Shown: positions 1 to 8,843, numbered from the stretch's first letter. The stretch: 64,000 nucleotides of DNA from Limnohabitans sp. 63ED37-2 (GCF_001412535.1 NZ_CP011774.1:181501-245500); one strand, 5' to 3'. Program-made: numbers and translations. The notes: generated by a model not told the origin, from the letters alone.

Positions 1-436
1 GCTCGGGGTAGCCTTCGGCCTGGCTGTTGGATTGGATGCTTCGATGAATGGTGTTATGAACCCATCGGCCCCCCAACGACCAGTTTGCATCCGCATGGAA
101 GTGGACAGATCCGGAGATTTTTTGATGCGCAATGTCAGAAAAGCTTGTCGCGGCTTGGCCGGTATTGGTTGCACCCAAGTAAGTGCGGGTTCCCCGGCTG
201 TCGGACCACGCCAATGACCCGTCTGCCACATTGCAGCGAACCGAAAACGTCAAGCCTTTTGAATGCAGGTGACCCGTCTCCAAGACCAAGCGTTTTCCTG
301 AACGCGACAGCTCCTCCCAGCGGCTTGTTTCTGTTCCAAGTTGTGGACTGATGTTGGCCTCAGCGCACGTTTGACCGAGCGCATTCCAAGAAGTCAAAAG
401 CGCCAACGCACCCACACAAATATGTGGGTGCAGCAT
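1..436 (-). CDS. Secreted protein of unknown function, 3' part cut off by the window edge
   Basis: An open frame runs on the minus strand from an ATG at 436-434 to base 1 without a stop, giving 145 codons. It opens with a hydrophobic stretch resembling a signal peptide (ICVGALALLTSWNALGQ, then Thr-Cys), so the product is probably exported. The mature part is rich in Ser, Thr, Gly and Trp with alternating polar/hydrophobic runs, which would suit an outer-membrane beta-barrel; that is inference only. It starts 13 bp after the stop of the lipoprotein gene at 450-1472 and is probably cotranscribed with it. I do not recognise the family. Confidence 0.55.
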   Translation of the reverse strand, partial: MLHPHICVGALALLTSWNALGQTCAEANISPQLGTETSRWEELSRSGKRLVLETGHLHSKGLTFSVRCNVADGSLAWSDSRGTRTYLGATNTGQAATSFSDIAHQKISGSVHFHADANWSLGGRWVHNTIHRSIQSNSQAEGYPE

Positions 437-449
437 GCGATCAGACCCA

Positions 450-1472
450 TTAAAGGATGTCACTCCAAGGCACGGGTTTAGATGTTTCGAATTTGCCATC
501 ACCGTCTTGGTCAAGTTCGACCAATGCACTGCTGGTGCCGTTCGCAGTGGCACGGATGGTTCCACCCTGTTTGAACGTGACGAGGGCAATACCATCGGTC
601 GGATATGGCAAACGTGATCCTGGGCTAGAGATTGCTGGTGATACAAAATTCTTGATCGTCTCGATGGTGGCCGTGTTGGCGCCCAAAGTGGGTATGTTGA
701 TGGAGCCGTTGATGGATTGACTCACTTGGTTGTTGTATGTGGTGTTGCGAAGAACGTAGTTCTTGTATTCATAAACTTTGGTGCTTCCAGCTGAAGTGAT
801 GTTGTAAGTCATGCTGGCAATGTCCATTTTGAGATCTGTCAGGAGTTGATTGCTCCCGTTTGAATTGAGCACCATTTTTGCGGAAAGGTTCATGTCGAAT
901 GAGCCATTCGATGAAGTTGCCACCCCATTGGTCTCAGACACAAACTGTGAGGACTTGGCGGTCACGAAAGCCTCAAAGTCGGTGAATGAAGTTTCTGTGT
1001 ACCGATTGAATGTGATGGTCATCTCGCCGTTCAGCTTTGAACCATACAAAGAGCAATTGTTGGCGGACAGGGTCAGGTAGTCACCGGCATCAGGCACTTC
1101 ATTTCCCAACAGATCGTTGTAAGTGATGCTGAGTGTGCCGCTGGAGCAAGGGATTGATTCCGTTAATTCCGCCCCAACCAGTACTGTTGGGCTTGAGCGC
1201 CAATTCTTGATCAACTGTGTCAGGTGGGACTGAACAAAATGCGTGAACGGCAAAGGGGTTTGCACATCAGCACCGATGAATGATTCGGTGATGCCGGAAC
1301 TTGCACTGACTGCAACTGAACTGGCCATCACCTCAGTGGCAGCCACGTCATAGTTTTGAGCGCTCAGTGCAACCGATTTGCTGTTGGTATTGGATGAAGG
1401 AGCGCCACCACCACCGCCTCCACAAGCGGCCAGGGTTGCACAGAACGACAGAAGGGTTGCGAGTGTCTTCAT
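450..1472 (-). CDS. Putative lipoprotein of unknown function
   Basis: A 340-residue protein. The ATG at 1472 is preferred over one seven codons upstream because it gives a compact lipoprotein signal: a charged start, a hydrophobic core and the lipobox LAAC followed directly by a run of Gly. The mature region is Ser/Thr/Asn-rich and ends with a motif resembling a calcium-binding loop (DQDGDGKFE). The protein should be lipid-anchored in the envelope. No enzyme motif is visible. Base composition is more AT-rich than the surrounding housekeeping genes and the upstream spacer is strongly AT-rich, which could mean recent acquisition or lineage-specific evolution. It is probably cotranscribed with the truncated secreted gene downstream. 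Confidence 0.65.
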   Translation of the reverse strand: MKTLATLLSFCATLAACGGGGGGAPSSNTNSKSVALSAQNYDVAATEVMASSVAVSASSGITESFIGADVQTPLPFTHFVQSHLTQLIKNWRSSPTVLVGAELTESIPCSSGTLSITYNDLLGNEVPDAGDYLTLSANNCSLYGSKLNGEMTITFNRYTETSFTDFEAFVTAKSSQFVSETNGVATSSNGSFDMNLSAKMVLNSNGSNQLLTDLKMDIASMTYNITSAGSTKVYEYKNYVLRNTTYNNQVSQSINGSINIPTLGANTATIETIKNFVSPAISSPGSRLPYPTDGIALVTFKQGGTIRATANGTSSALVELDQDGDGKFETSKPVPWSDIL

Positions 1473-1636
1473 ATGGAATCCAAAAAACATCATTTTATAA
1501 ATTAAAAGTACTCAAAATTTAATTTAGAAAATTTAAAAAGTAAGTTTTTTTACGAATGTTCTTAGCCAAAAAAACAGATGAACTGGTGGTGCGAACTGAG
1601 GGTGTTCTCTTGAGATAATCAACGGGAATGCTTCAG

Positions 1637-1664
1637 AGCCCGTGAACAATTCGACGGGCTTTTT
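1637..1664 (+). terminator. Terminator-like hairpin just ahead of purC
   Basis: AGCCCGT (1637-1643) pairs perfectly with ACGGGCT (1654-1660) over a 10-nt loop and is followed by TTTTGTTT. It has the form of an intrinsic terminator on the plus strand, but no plus-strand gene ends upstream, since the upstream gene is divergent. It lies 17 bp from the purC start and could be a leader attenuator, or the end of a short unrecognised RNA. Confidence 0.5.
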
Positions 1665-1681
1665 GTTTGATGAGAATCGCC

Positions 1682-2602
1682 ATGCCCAACGCACTCCACA
1701 CCTCGGCCCTGACCTCTTTGCCTCTGCTGGCGCGTGGCAAGGTGCGTGACAACTACGCCGTGGGTGACGACCGCATTTTGATGGTGGCCTCAGACCGCAT
1801 CAGCGCGTTTGACGTGATCATGGGCGAGCCGATTCCCGGCAAAGGCGTGCTGCTCACGCAAATGGCCTTGTTCTGGTTCGACAAGCTCGGCCCCAAGGGC
1901 CTGAACATCTGCCCGATCCACCTGACGGGCGAAGCGCCCGAGAGCGTGGTGAGCGACGAAGAAGTGCCGCAAGTCCAAGGCCGCTCCATGCTGGTCAAGC
2001 GCCTGAAACCCATCCCGGTCGAGGCGGTGGTGCGCGGTTATCTGGCCGGCAGCGGCTGGAAGGAATACCAAGACAACCAAGCCGTGTGCGGCGTGAAGCT
2101 GCCCGCAGGCCTGAAAAACGCCAGCCGCTTGCCCGAACCCATCTACACCCCGGCCGCCAAAGCGGCGGTGGGTGAGCACGACGAAAACATCACCTTCGAG
2201 CGCACGGTGGAGATGATCGGTGCCGATCTGGCCACCCGCATCCGCGACATCAGCATCCAGCTCTACAAAGCCGCGCGTGACATCGCAGCGACCAAAGGCA
2301 TCATCATTGCCGACACCAAGTTCGAGTTTGGCCTCGACGCCGACGGCACCTTGGTGCTGATGGACGAGGTGCTGACGCCCGATTCATCGCGTTACTGGCC
2401 CACAGATTCTTATGAACAGAGTTATGTGGAAGGGTCCAACCCGCCCAGCTACGACAAACAGTTTTTGCGCGATTGGCTGGAGACCGCCACCGTTAACGGC
2501 AAGCCTTGGGACAAAACCCCGCCTGCGCCGCGCTTGCCGCGCGAGGTGATCGAGAACACCGCCGCCAAATACGAAGAGGCCATGAACAAGCTGATGGCCT
2601 GA
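1682..2602 (+). CDS. purC: Phosphoribosylaminoimidazole-succinocarboxamide synthase
   Basis: SAICAR synthetase of purine biosynthesis: it joins CAIR and aspartate using ATP. The 306-residue product has the family start 'LPLLARGKVRDNY', the phosphate-binding 'VASDRISAFDV' and 'DEVLTPDSSRYWP' near the C-terminus. Length fits the bacterial/fungal long form. The start at 1682 matches the family N-terminus; TTG 1667 and ATG 1670 in the same frame lie upstream but would overlap the U-tract of the preceding hairpin. It is a single gene, closed by a strong bidirectional terminator. Other pur genes (purE, purK) lie 2.2 kb downstream in a separate operon. Confidence 0.95.
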   Translation: MPNALHTSALTSLPLLARGKVRDNYAVGDDRILMVASDRISAFDVIMGEPIPGKGVLLTQMALFWFDKLGPKGLNICPIHLTGEAPESVVSDEEVPQVQGRSMLVKRLKPIPVEAVVRGYLAGSGWKEYQDNQAVCGVKLPAGLKNASRLPEPIYTPAAKAAVGEHDENITFERTVEMIGADLATRIRDISIQLYKAARDIAATKGIIIADTKFEFGLDADGTLVLMDEVLTPDSSRYWPTDSYEQSYVEGSNPPSYDKQFLRDWLETATVNGKPWDKTPPAPRLPREVIENTAAKYEEAMNKLMA

Positions 2603-2623
2603 ATGCCTGGGCATTCAGGGCAT

Positions 2624-2653
2624 AAAAAAGGCGCTGCCCTGCAGCGCCTTTTT
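2624..2653. terminator. Bidirectional terminator between purC and a convergent gene
   Basis: A 13-bp perfect stem (AAAAAGGCGCTGC / GCAGCGCCTTTTT) with a CCT loop. It has A- and T-tracts on both sides, so it can serve purC on the plus strand and the small membrane gene on the minus strand. A second perfect stem, CTGAATGC/GCATTCAG, overlaps the purC stop codon just upstream. Confidence 0.85.
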
Positions 2654-2669
2654 CTTGGGAGGTGTGAAA

Positions 2670-3035
2670 TCAGTGGGCGAAGGCCAGCAGTGTCATGGCA
2701 TCGAGCAGGCAGGTGGTGCCAGCCACCAGCAAGCTGGCGTTGGCGGCCATGCGGCCGCGTGGATGAAGCGATGCGCCCCAGAAGACAGCCAAGCAAACCA
2801 GTTCCAGGCTGCTGCGCATCCACAGGTAGGCGCTGCTGTCCACCAGCGGGGCGGCGCCAGGGCTCGTGAGCACGGCATACAGGAAAACACCCTTGACCAG
2901 CCAGAGGGCGGCGCCAAAATGCACAGAAGTCAGTTGTGCCAGTTGGCTGCGCCAAGATGTATTGGAGGGCACAGTCGCACCACCGAGCAGGCATTGCAGC
3001 TCTTCAGGGGTGATCAGGGGCTCGGCGCGTGACAT
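2670..3035 (-). CDS. Small hypothetical membrane protein
   Basis: A 121-residue protein with about three hydrophobic segments (roughly residues 38-58, 70-86 and 96-118) separated by short polar loops, so probably an inner-membrane protein. The N-terminal 35 residues are polar and probably cytoplasmic. It is convergent with purC and shares the bidirectional terminator. Shine-Dalgarno support for the ATG at 3035 is weak. I do not recognise a family. Confidence 0.6.
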   Translation of the reverse strand: MSRAEPLITPEELQCLLGGATVPSNTSWRSQLAQLTSVHFGAALWLVKGVFLYAVLTSPGAAPLVDSSAYLWMRSSLELVCLAVFWGASLHPRGRMAANASLLVAGTTCLLDAMTLLAFAH

Positions 3036-3187
3036 TTTTCAAAATGAATTCAAAAGTGGTGTTTAAATTTTAAGTTGCAAGCGACCAAAAAATACGGGCA
3101 CGGCCCGGCTTGTGAGTTGAAACCGGTAAATATCTGTAACGGCAGGTATTACATTTGGCGTTTTGACCGCCAGAACGAGGAAATGGA

Positions 3188-3709
3188 ATGACGCTTTTTC
3201 GCCCCGCGACCACCTTGATGGTCCAGTACGCCCATTACCACCGCGATCGCCGCAACATCGTGACCCATCTGCTGGGCATCCCGCTGATTTTTTTGTCCAT
3301 CGGCGTCCTGCTGCTGAGTCCATCTTGGGTGGTGGCGGGTCAGACGGTAACGCTCGCCTGGGCCCTGTGGGCACTGACCAGCGTTTGGTACCTGAGCCGG
3401 GGCGATGTTTTGCTGGGCGCGGCCACTTCGTTTGTGAATGGCGTGTTGATCGCGGCCGCCCATGAGGTCCCGCCTCTGGCGCAAGCCCTGGGGCTGGCGG
3501 TGTGGCAGGCGGGCTTGGGTTTGTTTTTCATCGGCTGGGTCATCCAGTTCATCGGCCACTATTTCGAAGGTAAAAAACCCGCTTTTGTGGACGACGTCGT
3601 CGGCTTGTTGGTGGGGCCGATGTTTGTGGTGGGCGAGGTGCTCATGTGGGCCGGGTTGCTCCAGCGCATGCACATGGACATCGAGCGCCAAGCTGGACCC
3701 ACGCGCTGA
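3188..3709 (+). CDS. Mpo1-like (DUF962/YGL010w) membrane protein
   Basis: A 173-residue protein with four to five membrane segments. It has the hallmarks of the Mpo1/DUF962 family: an N-terminal 'YAHYHRDRRNIVTHLLGIPL' with conserved His, and 'QFIGHYFEGKKPAFVDD' in the second half. Yeast Mpo1 is an Fe(II)-dependent dioxygenase that removes one carbon from 2-hydroxy fatty acids, and the conserved His residues here would be the metal ligands. The role in bacteria is not established; a membrane-lipid function is inference. A good Shine-Dalgarno (GAGG) precedes the ATG at 3188. Single gene with its own terminator. Confidence 0.8.
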   Translation: MTLFRPATTLMVQYAHYHRDRRNIVTHLLGIPLIFLSIGVLLLSPSWVVAGQTVTLAWALWALTSVWYLSRGDVLLGAATSFVNGVLIAAAHEVPPLAQALGLAVWQAGLGLFFIGWVIQFIGHYFEGKKPAFVDDVVGLLVGPMFVVGEVLMWAGLLQRMHMDIERQAGPTR

Positions 3710-3732
3710 ACGCTTGGCGGCTCACCCGTTAA

Positions 3733-3774
3733 AAAGCCCGGTCAACCTGCTTCACTGCAGGTGCACCGGGCTTT
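3733..3774. terminator. Terminator after the Mpo1-like gene
   Basis: AAAGCCCGGT (3733-3742) pairs with ACCGGGCTTT (3765-3774). A second inner pairing (ACCTGC/GCAGGT) extends the hairpin. It lies between two convergent genes and could act in both directions. Confidence 0.75.
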
Positions 3775-3795
3775 GAGTTTGGGGTCAGTCTGAGC

Positions 3796-4749
3796 TCAGT
3801 TCAGCGCCATGCTCAGCTTGCGCCGGTAGCTGGAGATCATGGCCATGTGCGGGTCTTCTTGCAGGGCCGCTTTGCCCATCAACTCGATACCGCCCGCTGA
3901 TTTGCCGGTGGCGTCTTGCGTTTTGGACTTGGGCGGTGTCATCAACTCCAGCAAGGCGACAAAGGTTTTGCGTGGGGCTTCGTTGTCCCACTTTTTGTCG
4001 CGCATGATGATCTCGAGCAGTTCGTCCATGGCCGCTTCCCATTGGCCAATGGCGATCAGCAAACGGCTTTTGGCAAAACGGGCTTCAAAGTCGCGTTTGT
4101 TTTGGGCGATCAAGGCGTCAAACTGGTCGAGTTCCCAGCCGCCGCGGGGATCGGTGGTCACAAACTCCAGCGCGTTGAGCCACTGGGTTTGCGCCTCAAA
4201 GCGCAGTGGCACTGGAATGCGGCTCATGGCGGGGGCCAGCAAGGCGGCGGCTTCGGCCAACTCGCCCAAGCCAATCAGCATCTTGACCAGGTCAAAACGG
4301 GCGTCGTCGTTACCGGGATCGGTGGCCAGGGCATGTTCCATCGCGGCGCGGGCGCTGTTGGCGTCACCGGCTTGCAGGTGTTGCTGAGCCTCTTCGGCGG
4401 CAGCTTGAGCTTGTAGCTCTTCAGCGGCTGGCAGGTGTTTGTCCAGGAACTGCTTGACTTGGCCCTCGGGCAAAGCACCCATGAAGCCGTCGACCGGCTG
4501 GCCGTTCATCAGCAGCACGCAGGTGGGGATGCTTTTGATGCCAAAGGCTTGGGCCAGTTGCTGCTCTTGATCGGAGTTGATCTTGACCAGCTTGAAGCGG
4601 CCTTCGTAGGCGGTTTCCACTTTTTCGAGGACAGGGCCCAGCGATTTGCAGGGGCCGCACCAAGGGGCCCAAAAGTCCACCAGCACGGGCGTGGTCATGG
4701 AGGCTTCGATGACCTCGGCTTCAAAGTTTTGTATCGTGACGTCCATCAT
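3796..4749 (-). CDS. CnoX/YbbN-like thioredoxin-TPR protein
   Basis: A 317-residue protein: an N-terminal thioredoxin fold with the intact active site WCGPC (around residues 30-34) and cis-Pro loop 'SIPT', followed by an alpha-helical TPR-like region to the C-terminus. This matches YbbN/CnoX, a chaperedoxin that protects clients from oxidative aggregation and hands them to GroEL/DnaK. Many YbbN proteins lack one active-site Cys; here both are present, so redox activity is plausible. The start at 4749 follows the family N-terminus (MMDVTIQNFEAEVIEAS) and removes an upstream extension. Divergent from purE. Confidence 0.85.
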   Translation of the reverse strand: MMDVTIQNFEAEVIEASMTTPVLVDFWAPWCGPCKSLGPVLEKVETAYEGRFKLVKINSDQEQQLAQAFGIKSIPTCVLLMNGQPVDGFMGALPEGQVKQFLDKHLPAAEELQAQAAAEEAQQHLQAGDANSARAAMEHALATDPGNDDARFDLVKMLIGLGELAEAAALLAPAMSRIPVPLRFEAQTQWLNALEFVTTDPRGGWELDQFDALIAQNKRDFEARFAKSRLLIAIGQWEAAMDELLEIIMRDKKWDNEAPRKTFVALLELMTPPKSKTQDATGKSAGGIELMGKAALQEDPHMAMISSYRRKLSMALN

Positions 4750-4830
4750 GGCGGGCAGTGTTCCGGGTTGTGTTTCAAACCCCAAGCGGGTGAAACCTTA
4801 AAATTCGACATTGATCACGAAAAGCACCCA

Positions 4831-5340
4831 ATGACTCAAGCGCTCATCGGCGTCGTCATGGGTTCCAGCTCCGACTGGGACACCATGCAGCACGCAGTCC
4901 AGATTCTCCAACAGTTTGGCATCCCTCACGATGCCCGCGTGGTTTCGGCCCACAGAATGCCGGACGATATGTTTGCGTATGCACAGAGCGCGGCCGAGCG
5001 GGGCTTGAAGGCCATCATCGCGGGCGCTGGCGGTGCGGCCCATTTGCCCGGCATGATCGCGGCCAAAACCGTGGTGCCGGTGTTGGGTGTGCCGGTGCAG
5101 ACCAAGGCGTTGTCGGGCGTGGATTCGCTGCACAGCATTGTGCAAATGCCCAAAGGCGTGCCTGTGGCCACTTTTGCCATTGGCGCAGCGGGTGCAGCCA
5201 ATGCGGCCCTGTTTGCGGTGGCCATGCTGGCCAACAACGACCCTGCTTTGCGCCAAAAGCTGGAAGCTTTCCGCGTCGAACAAACTGCCATGGCCCGCGC
5301 CATGACGCTTCCTCCCGTATCACCAGCAGGTGCCGCATGA
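4831..5340 (+). CDS. purE: N5-carboxyaminoimidazole ribonucleotide mutase
   Basis: Class I PurE: it converts N5-CAIR to CAIR in purine synthesis. The 169-residue product has the diagnostic 'GSSSDWDTM' near the N-terminus and 'SAHRMPD' around residue 44, plus the 'AGAGGAAHLPGM' phosphate-binding segment. The start at 4831 gives the expected family length; the longer upstream frame is antisense to the thioredoxin gene. The stop overlaps the purK start by 4 bp (ATGA), so the two are translationally coupled, as expected for partners that pass the unstable N5-CAIR. Confidence 0.95.
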   Translation: MTQALIGVVMGSSSDWDTMQHAVQILQQFGIPHDARVVSAHRMPDDMFAYAQSAAERGLKAIIAGAGGAAHLPGMIAAKTVVPVLGVPVQTKALSGVDSLHSIVQMPKGVPVATFAIGAAGAANAALFAVAMLANNDPALRQKLEAFRVEQTAMARAMTLPPVSPAGAA

Positions 5341-6527
5341 GCCGCGCCATCTTGCCGGGCTCCATGGTCAATGGCCAAATGGCCACGTTGGGCGTGATGG
5401 GCGGCGGTCAGCTGGGCCGCATGTTCGTGCACGCGGCGCAGGCCATGGGTTACTTCACCGCTGTGCTCGACCCCGATGCGGCCAGCCCCGCCGGACTGGT
5501 GAGCCACCACCACATCCAAACCGATTACCTGGACGAGCAGGGCTTGGCGCAGTTGATGCAGCGCTGCGCGGCCATCACCACCGAGTTTGAAAACGTGCCT
5601 GCTCCGGCCCTGCTGACGCTGGGCGCACACCGCCCAGTGGCCCCGGCCTCCGAGTCGGTCGCGATTGCGCAAGACCGCGCCGCCGAGAAGGCCCACTTTG
5701 TGCGCTGCGGTGTGCCGGTCGCGCCGCATGCCGTGATCGAGACGGCGGCGCAGTTGGCGGCTGTGGGCGACGATTTGCTGCCTGGCATTTTGAAGACCTC
5801 GCGCATGGGTTATGACGGCAAGGGCCAGATCCGTGTCAAGACCCGCGAAGAATTGGCCGCAGCTTGGGATGAGCTCAAGGGCGTGCCCTGCGTGCTTGAG
5901 AAAATGCTGCCGCTGCAGGCCGAGTGTTCGGTCATCGTGGCGCGTGGCGCGGATGGGCAGGTGGTGAATTTTCCGGTGCAACTGAACTTGCACCGCGACG
6001 GCATTTTGGCCGTGACCAGCGTGTACGAAGGTGCGGTGCCGGCCGATGTGGCCGCGCAAGCGGTGGCCGCGACCCGCGCGATTGCCGAAGGCCTTCACTA
6101 CGTGGGCGTGCTGTGTGTGGAGTTTTTCATGCTCGAAGGTGGTCAGCTGGTCGTCAACGAAATGGCCCCGCGCCCGCACAACAGCGGCCACTACACCATG
6201 AACGCCTGCGACCAGTCGCAATTTGATTTGCAGGTGCGCACGCTGGCAGGCTTGCCGCTCACGCAGCCGCGCCAACATTCACCGGCCATCATGCTCAACT
6301 TGTTGGGCGATTTGTGGCCCGAAGTCACGCCCACTGGCAAAGGCCCGACCAGCCCCGCTTGGGCGCAGGTGCTGGCGCTGCCTGGCACGCACTTGCATCT
6401 GTATGGCAAGCTGTCTGCCCGACCCGGCCGCAAGATGGGCCACCTGAACATCACGGGGCCGACGCCCGAGGCGGTGCGGGCCACCGCTTTGCAGGCGGCC
6501 GCTTTGCTCGGCATCGAAGCCTTTTAA
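5337..6527 (+). CDS. purK: N5-carboxyaminoimidazole ribonucleotide synthase
   Basis: An ATP-grasp enzyme that carboxylates AIR with bicarbonate to give N5-CAIR. The 396-residue product has the N-terminal 'LGVMGGGQLGRM' pre-ATP-grasp motif, the ATP-grasp segment 'KTSRMGYDGKGQ' and the Mg-binding 'VNEMAPRPHNSGH' typical of PurK. Length is normal. It overlaps purE by 4 bp and is followed 8 bp later by tsaC, giving a purE-purK-tsaC operon. Confidence 0.95.
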   Translation: MSRAILPGSMVNGQMATLGVMGGGQLGRMFVHAAQAMGYFTAVLDPDAASPAGLVSHHHIQTDYLDEQGLAQLMQRCAAITTEFENVPAPALLTLGAHRPVAPASESVAIAQDRAAEKAHFVRCGVPVAPHAVIETAAQLAAVGDDLLPGILKTSRMGYDGKGQIRVKTREELAAAWDELKGVPCVLEKMLPLQAECSVIVARGADGQVVNFPVQLNLHRDGILAVTSVYEGAVPADVAAQAVAATRAIAEGLHYVGVLCVEFFMLEGGQLVVNEMAPRPHNSGHYTMNACDQSQFDLQVRTLAGLPLTQPRQHSPAIMLNLLGDLWPEVTPTGKGPTSPAWAQVLALPGTHLHLYGKLSARPGRKMGHLNITGPTPEAVRATALQAAALLGIEAF

Positions 6528-6535
6528 GGTTGGGC

Positions 6536-7552
6536 ATGATCCTCAGTGCCAACGAAGCGGCCATCGCGCAGGCTGCACAAGCGCTGCGCGACGGCCAGTT
6601 GGTCGGCCTGCCGACCGAGACCGTGTACGGCCTGGCGGCCAATGCCACCGACGATGCAGCGGTGGCGAAAATTTTTGTGGCCAAGGGCCGCCCGGCGGAC
6701 CATCCGCTGATCGTGCATGTGGCCAGCGCCGCGCAAGTGCCCGTGTTTGCCGCGCAAGTGCCCGACTTTGCACAATCGCTGATCGATGCCTTTTGGCCCG
6801 GTCCGTTGACATTGATTTTGCCGCGCCAAAGCGGTGTGGCTGCGGCCTCTGCGGGGGGGCAAGACTCGATTGGCTTGCGTTGTCCTTCGCACCCGGTGGC
6901 CCAGCGGCTTTTGCAAGCCTGTGCGGTCTTGGGTGTGTTGGGCGTGTCCGCCCCCAGCGCCAACCGCTTTGGCCGCGTGAGCCCCACCAGCGCTTTGCAT
7001 GTGCAGTCCGAGCTGGGCCCCGATTTGTTGATCTTGGACGGCGGCGACTGCGACGTGGGCATCGAGTCCACCATCATCGACTGCACCCGAGGCGAGCCGG
7101 TCCTGCTGCGCCCTGGGCACATCACGCGCGTGCAAATTGAAGTGGCGTGTGGCCGTGCCGTGCTGGACAAAGACGCCCCCCAAGCGGTGCTGGGTCAGCC
7201 TGCACCCCGTGCATCGGGCACGCTCGAATCGCATTACGCGCCTCGCGCCAAGGTGCGCCTGATGTCGGCGACCGACATCGCTTCTAAATTACAAGCCTTG
7301 GGGCCACACGCCAACAACCTCGGGCTGTGGTCGGCCGAGCGGCCTGCGAGCGAGCAGGGCATGGGGTCTGGTGTAGGCGCTGGGGTGTTGTGGCGCCAGC
7401 AAGCCACCACAGCCGAACAAGCCGCGCACGACTTGTTTGGTGTGTTGCGCGACTTGGACGCCCGTGGGGTGAGCCAAATTTGGGTGCAGCTGCCGCCCGA
7501 CACCCCCGAGTGGGAAGGCGTGCGGGATCGGTTGCAACGCGCTGCGGCTTAA
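6536..7552 (+). CDS. tsaC: Threonylcarbamoyl-AMP synthase (Sua5/YrdC/YwlC family)
   Basis: Makes threonylcarbamoyl-adenylate from Thr, bicarbonate and ATP, the first step of the t6A37 tRNA modification. The 338-residue protein has the YrdC domain (about 8-200, with 'LPTETVYGLAANATDD' and 'KGRPADHPLIVHV') plus a C-terminal Sua5-type domain, so it is the long Sua5 form. The start at 6536 lies 8 bp after the purK stop and gives the family N-terminus; the upstream frame overlaps purK. The t6A partner gene tsaB lies 4.3 kb downstream. Confidence 0.9.
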   Translation: MILSANEAAIAQAAQALRDGQLVGLPTETVYGLAANATDDAAVAKIFVAKGRPADHPLIVHVASAAQVPVFAAQVPDFAQSLIDAFWPGPLTLILPRQSGVAAASAGGQDSIGLRCPSHPVAQRLLQACAVLGVLGVSAPSANRFGRVSPTSALHVQSELGPDLLILDGGDCDVGIESTIIDCTRGEPVLLRPGHITRVQIEVACGRAVLDKDAPQAVLGQPAPRASGTLESHYAPRAKVRLMSATDIASKLQALGPHANNLGLWSAERPASEQGMGSGVGAGVLWRQQATTAEQAAHDLFGVLRDLDARGVSQIWVQLPPDTPEWEGVRDRLQRAAA

Positions 7553-7559
7553 GGCCGGA

Positions 7560-8819
7560 TCACTTCACCAAATCGAACAAACCTTTGGCTTGTGCGTGGC
7601 AGAACGGTGGAGCGTAAGTGCCGTGGTAATTGGCAATATTGGCCATGGTGATCGGTCCATAGGTCGCTTCGATGTAGGGGTGTACATCCACCGAGGTGAC
7701 GTTGGTCAGACCTTTGGCATCAAATGCCGCCTTCATGACGGACTGGTGAACTGCTGCGGGCACGGTGGGGTCGCCACTGCCGCTGCACAGCATGGTCTGT
7801 GATTTGGGAGACCAATCCAGCAAATCGTTCTTTTTGGCGGCCAAGAAGGTCGGATTGTTGGGGTTGGTCAAAATGTCACTGCTGAAGCTGGTCTGGAATA
7901 AAGCATCACGCGCTTGGTTGGGGGTCTCGCCATTGATGCCCGGCAATTTGCCTGATGTGACCAATGTGGTGTAGTTCAAAGTGGCGCTGGGCAGCAAGCT
8001 CTCGATGCCATCTGCATAGGGTGCTTTGAAAGCGTCAGAGACATTGCTGTAAAGGTTGCCATAAATCTTTTGCCATGCGGTGACCAGGTAGGGCACAAAG
8101 AACTGATAGCCGGCAATGGCGTCCGGAATTTTCATTGAGCCCGACATGTTGTAAGGACCCGCCAAGTGAGCGCCTGCCACCACATTGATTTCAGAGGACA
8201 GGCTCTTTTCGATGGCGCGGTGGGCCGCCATGGAGGCGTGGCCGCCTTGTGAGTAACCGGTCAACATGACCTTGCCATTGAGCTTGCCGCCCTGCGACGA
8301 CACGGCATTGCGAGCAGCACGGATCGAGTCAATGACCGATGTGGCCTCAGAGTCTGCGTGCAAGTAGGGGTGGTAGCTGTAGTTGGACTTGGCAAAGCCC
8401 AAGTAGTCGGTGGCGACCACGGCATAGCCTTGGCCGGCATACATAGCCGCCAAGAGGAAGGTTTCACCGTCTGCTGGGTTGGCGAGTGTGCGGGTTTTTT
8501 GAACATCGGTGCCCTTGGCATAGGCCACCAGAGGGGCTGCTGCAGTGCAATCGGCGCCCGAGGGCAACAGCAGCACCCCAGAAGCGTTGGATTGTTCGCC
8601 TTTGGCGCCGGGGGTGACGTAATTGAGCGAGATGACCTTGACATCGCACTTGGCTTTGCCGCTCAGGGGGGCCAAGGGGCCGCCATCGAGCTGCGCTTTG
8701 CTCAGGGTGTGCAGCAACACAGGCGAATCGAGCAGGGAGCCGTGGGGTGCATCGCCGCCGCCGCATGCAGCCAGCAGGGCAACACCCAAAATGGACAGTC
8801 CGTATTTCATTGTTTTCAT
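7560..8819 (-). CDS. Lipoprotein alpha/beta-hydrolase (secretory-lipase-like)
   Basis: A 419-residue protein with a lipoprotein signal ending LLAAC-GGG (Cys about residue 19), so it should be envelope-anchored. The nucleophile elbow is GYSQGG (about residue 189), and 'CSGSGDPTVP' supplies a plausible Asp near the C-terminal end of the fold; the catalytic His is probably in the final 50 residues. Overall similarity is to bacterial lipases/esterases of the secretory lipase type, so the substrate may be an ester or lipid, but this is uncertain. The start at 8819 has a good GGAG; the longer upstream frame would lose the lipobox position. A perfect palindrome lies 25 bp upstream of the start. Confidence 0.75.
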   Translation of the reverse strand: MKTMKYGLSILGVALLAACGGGDAPHGSLLDSPVLLHTLSKAQLDGGPLAPLSGKAKCDVKVISLNYVTPGAKGEQSNASGVLLLPSGADCTAAAPLVAYAKGTDVQKTRTLANPADGETFLLAAMYAGQGYAVVATDYLGFAKSNYSYHPYLHADSEATSVIDSIRAARNAVSSQGGKLNGKVMLTGYSQGGHASMAAHRAIEKSLSSEINVVAGAHLAGPYNMSGSMKIPDAIAGYQFFVPYLVTAWQKIYGNLYSNVSDAFKAPYADGIESLLPSATLNYTTLVTSGKLPGINGETPNQARDALFQTSFSSDILTNPNNPTFLAAKKNDLLDWSPKSQTMLCSGSGDPTVPAAVHQSVMKAAFDAKGLTNVTSVDVHPYIEATYGPITMANIANYHGTYAPPFCHAQAKGLFDLVK

Positions 8820-8843
8820 GGGATAGGTCTCCAAGTGGTTAGA

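Noticed and set aside
4926..6278. 450-codon frame antisense to purE/purK
   Set aside because: Arg/His-rich shadow; purE and purK are unambiguous.
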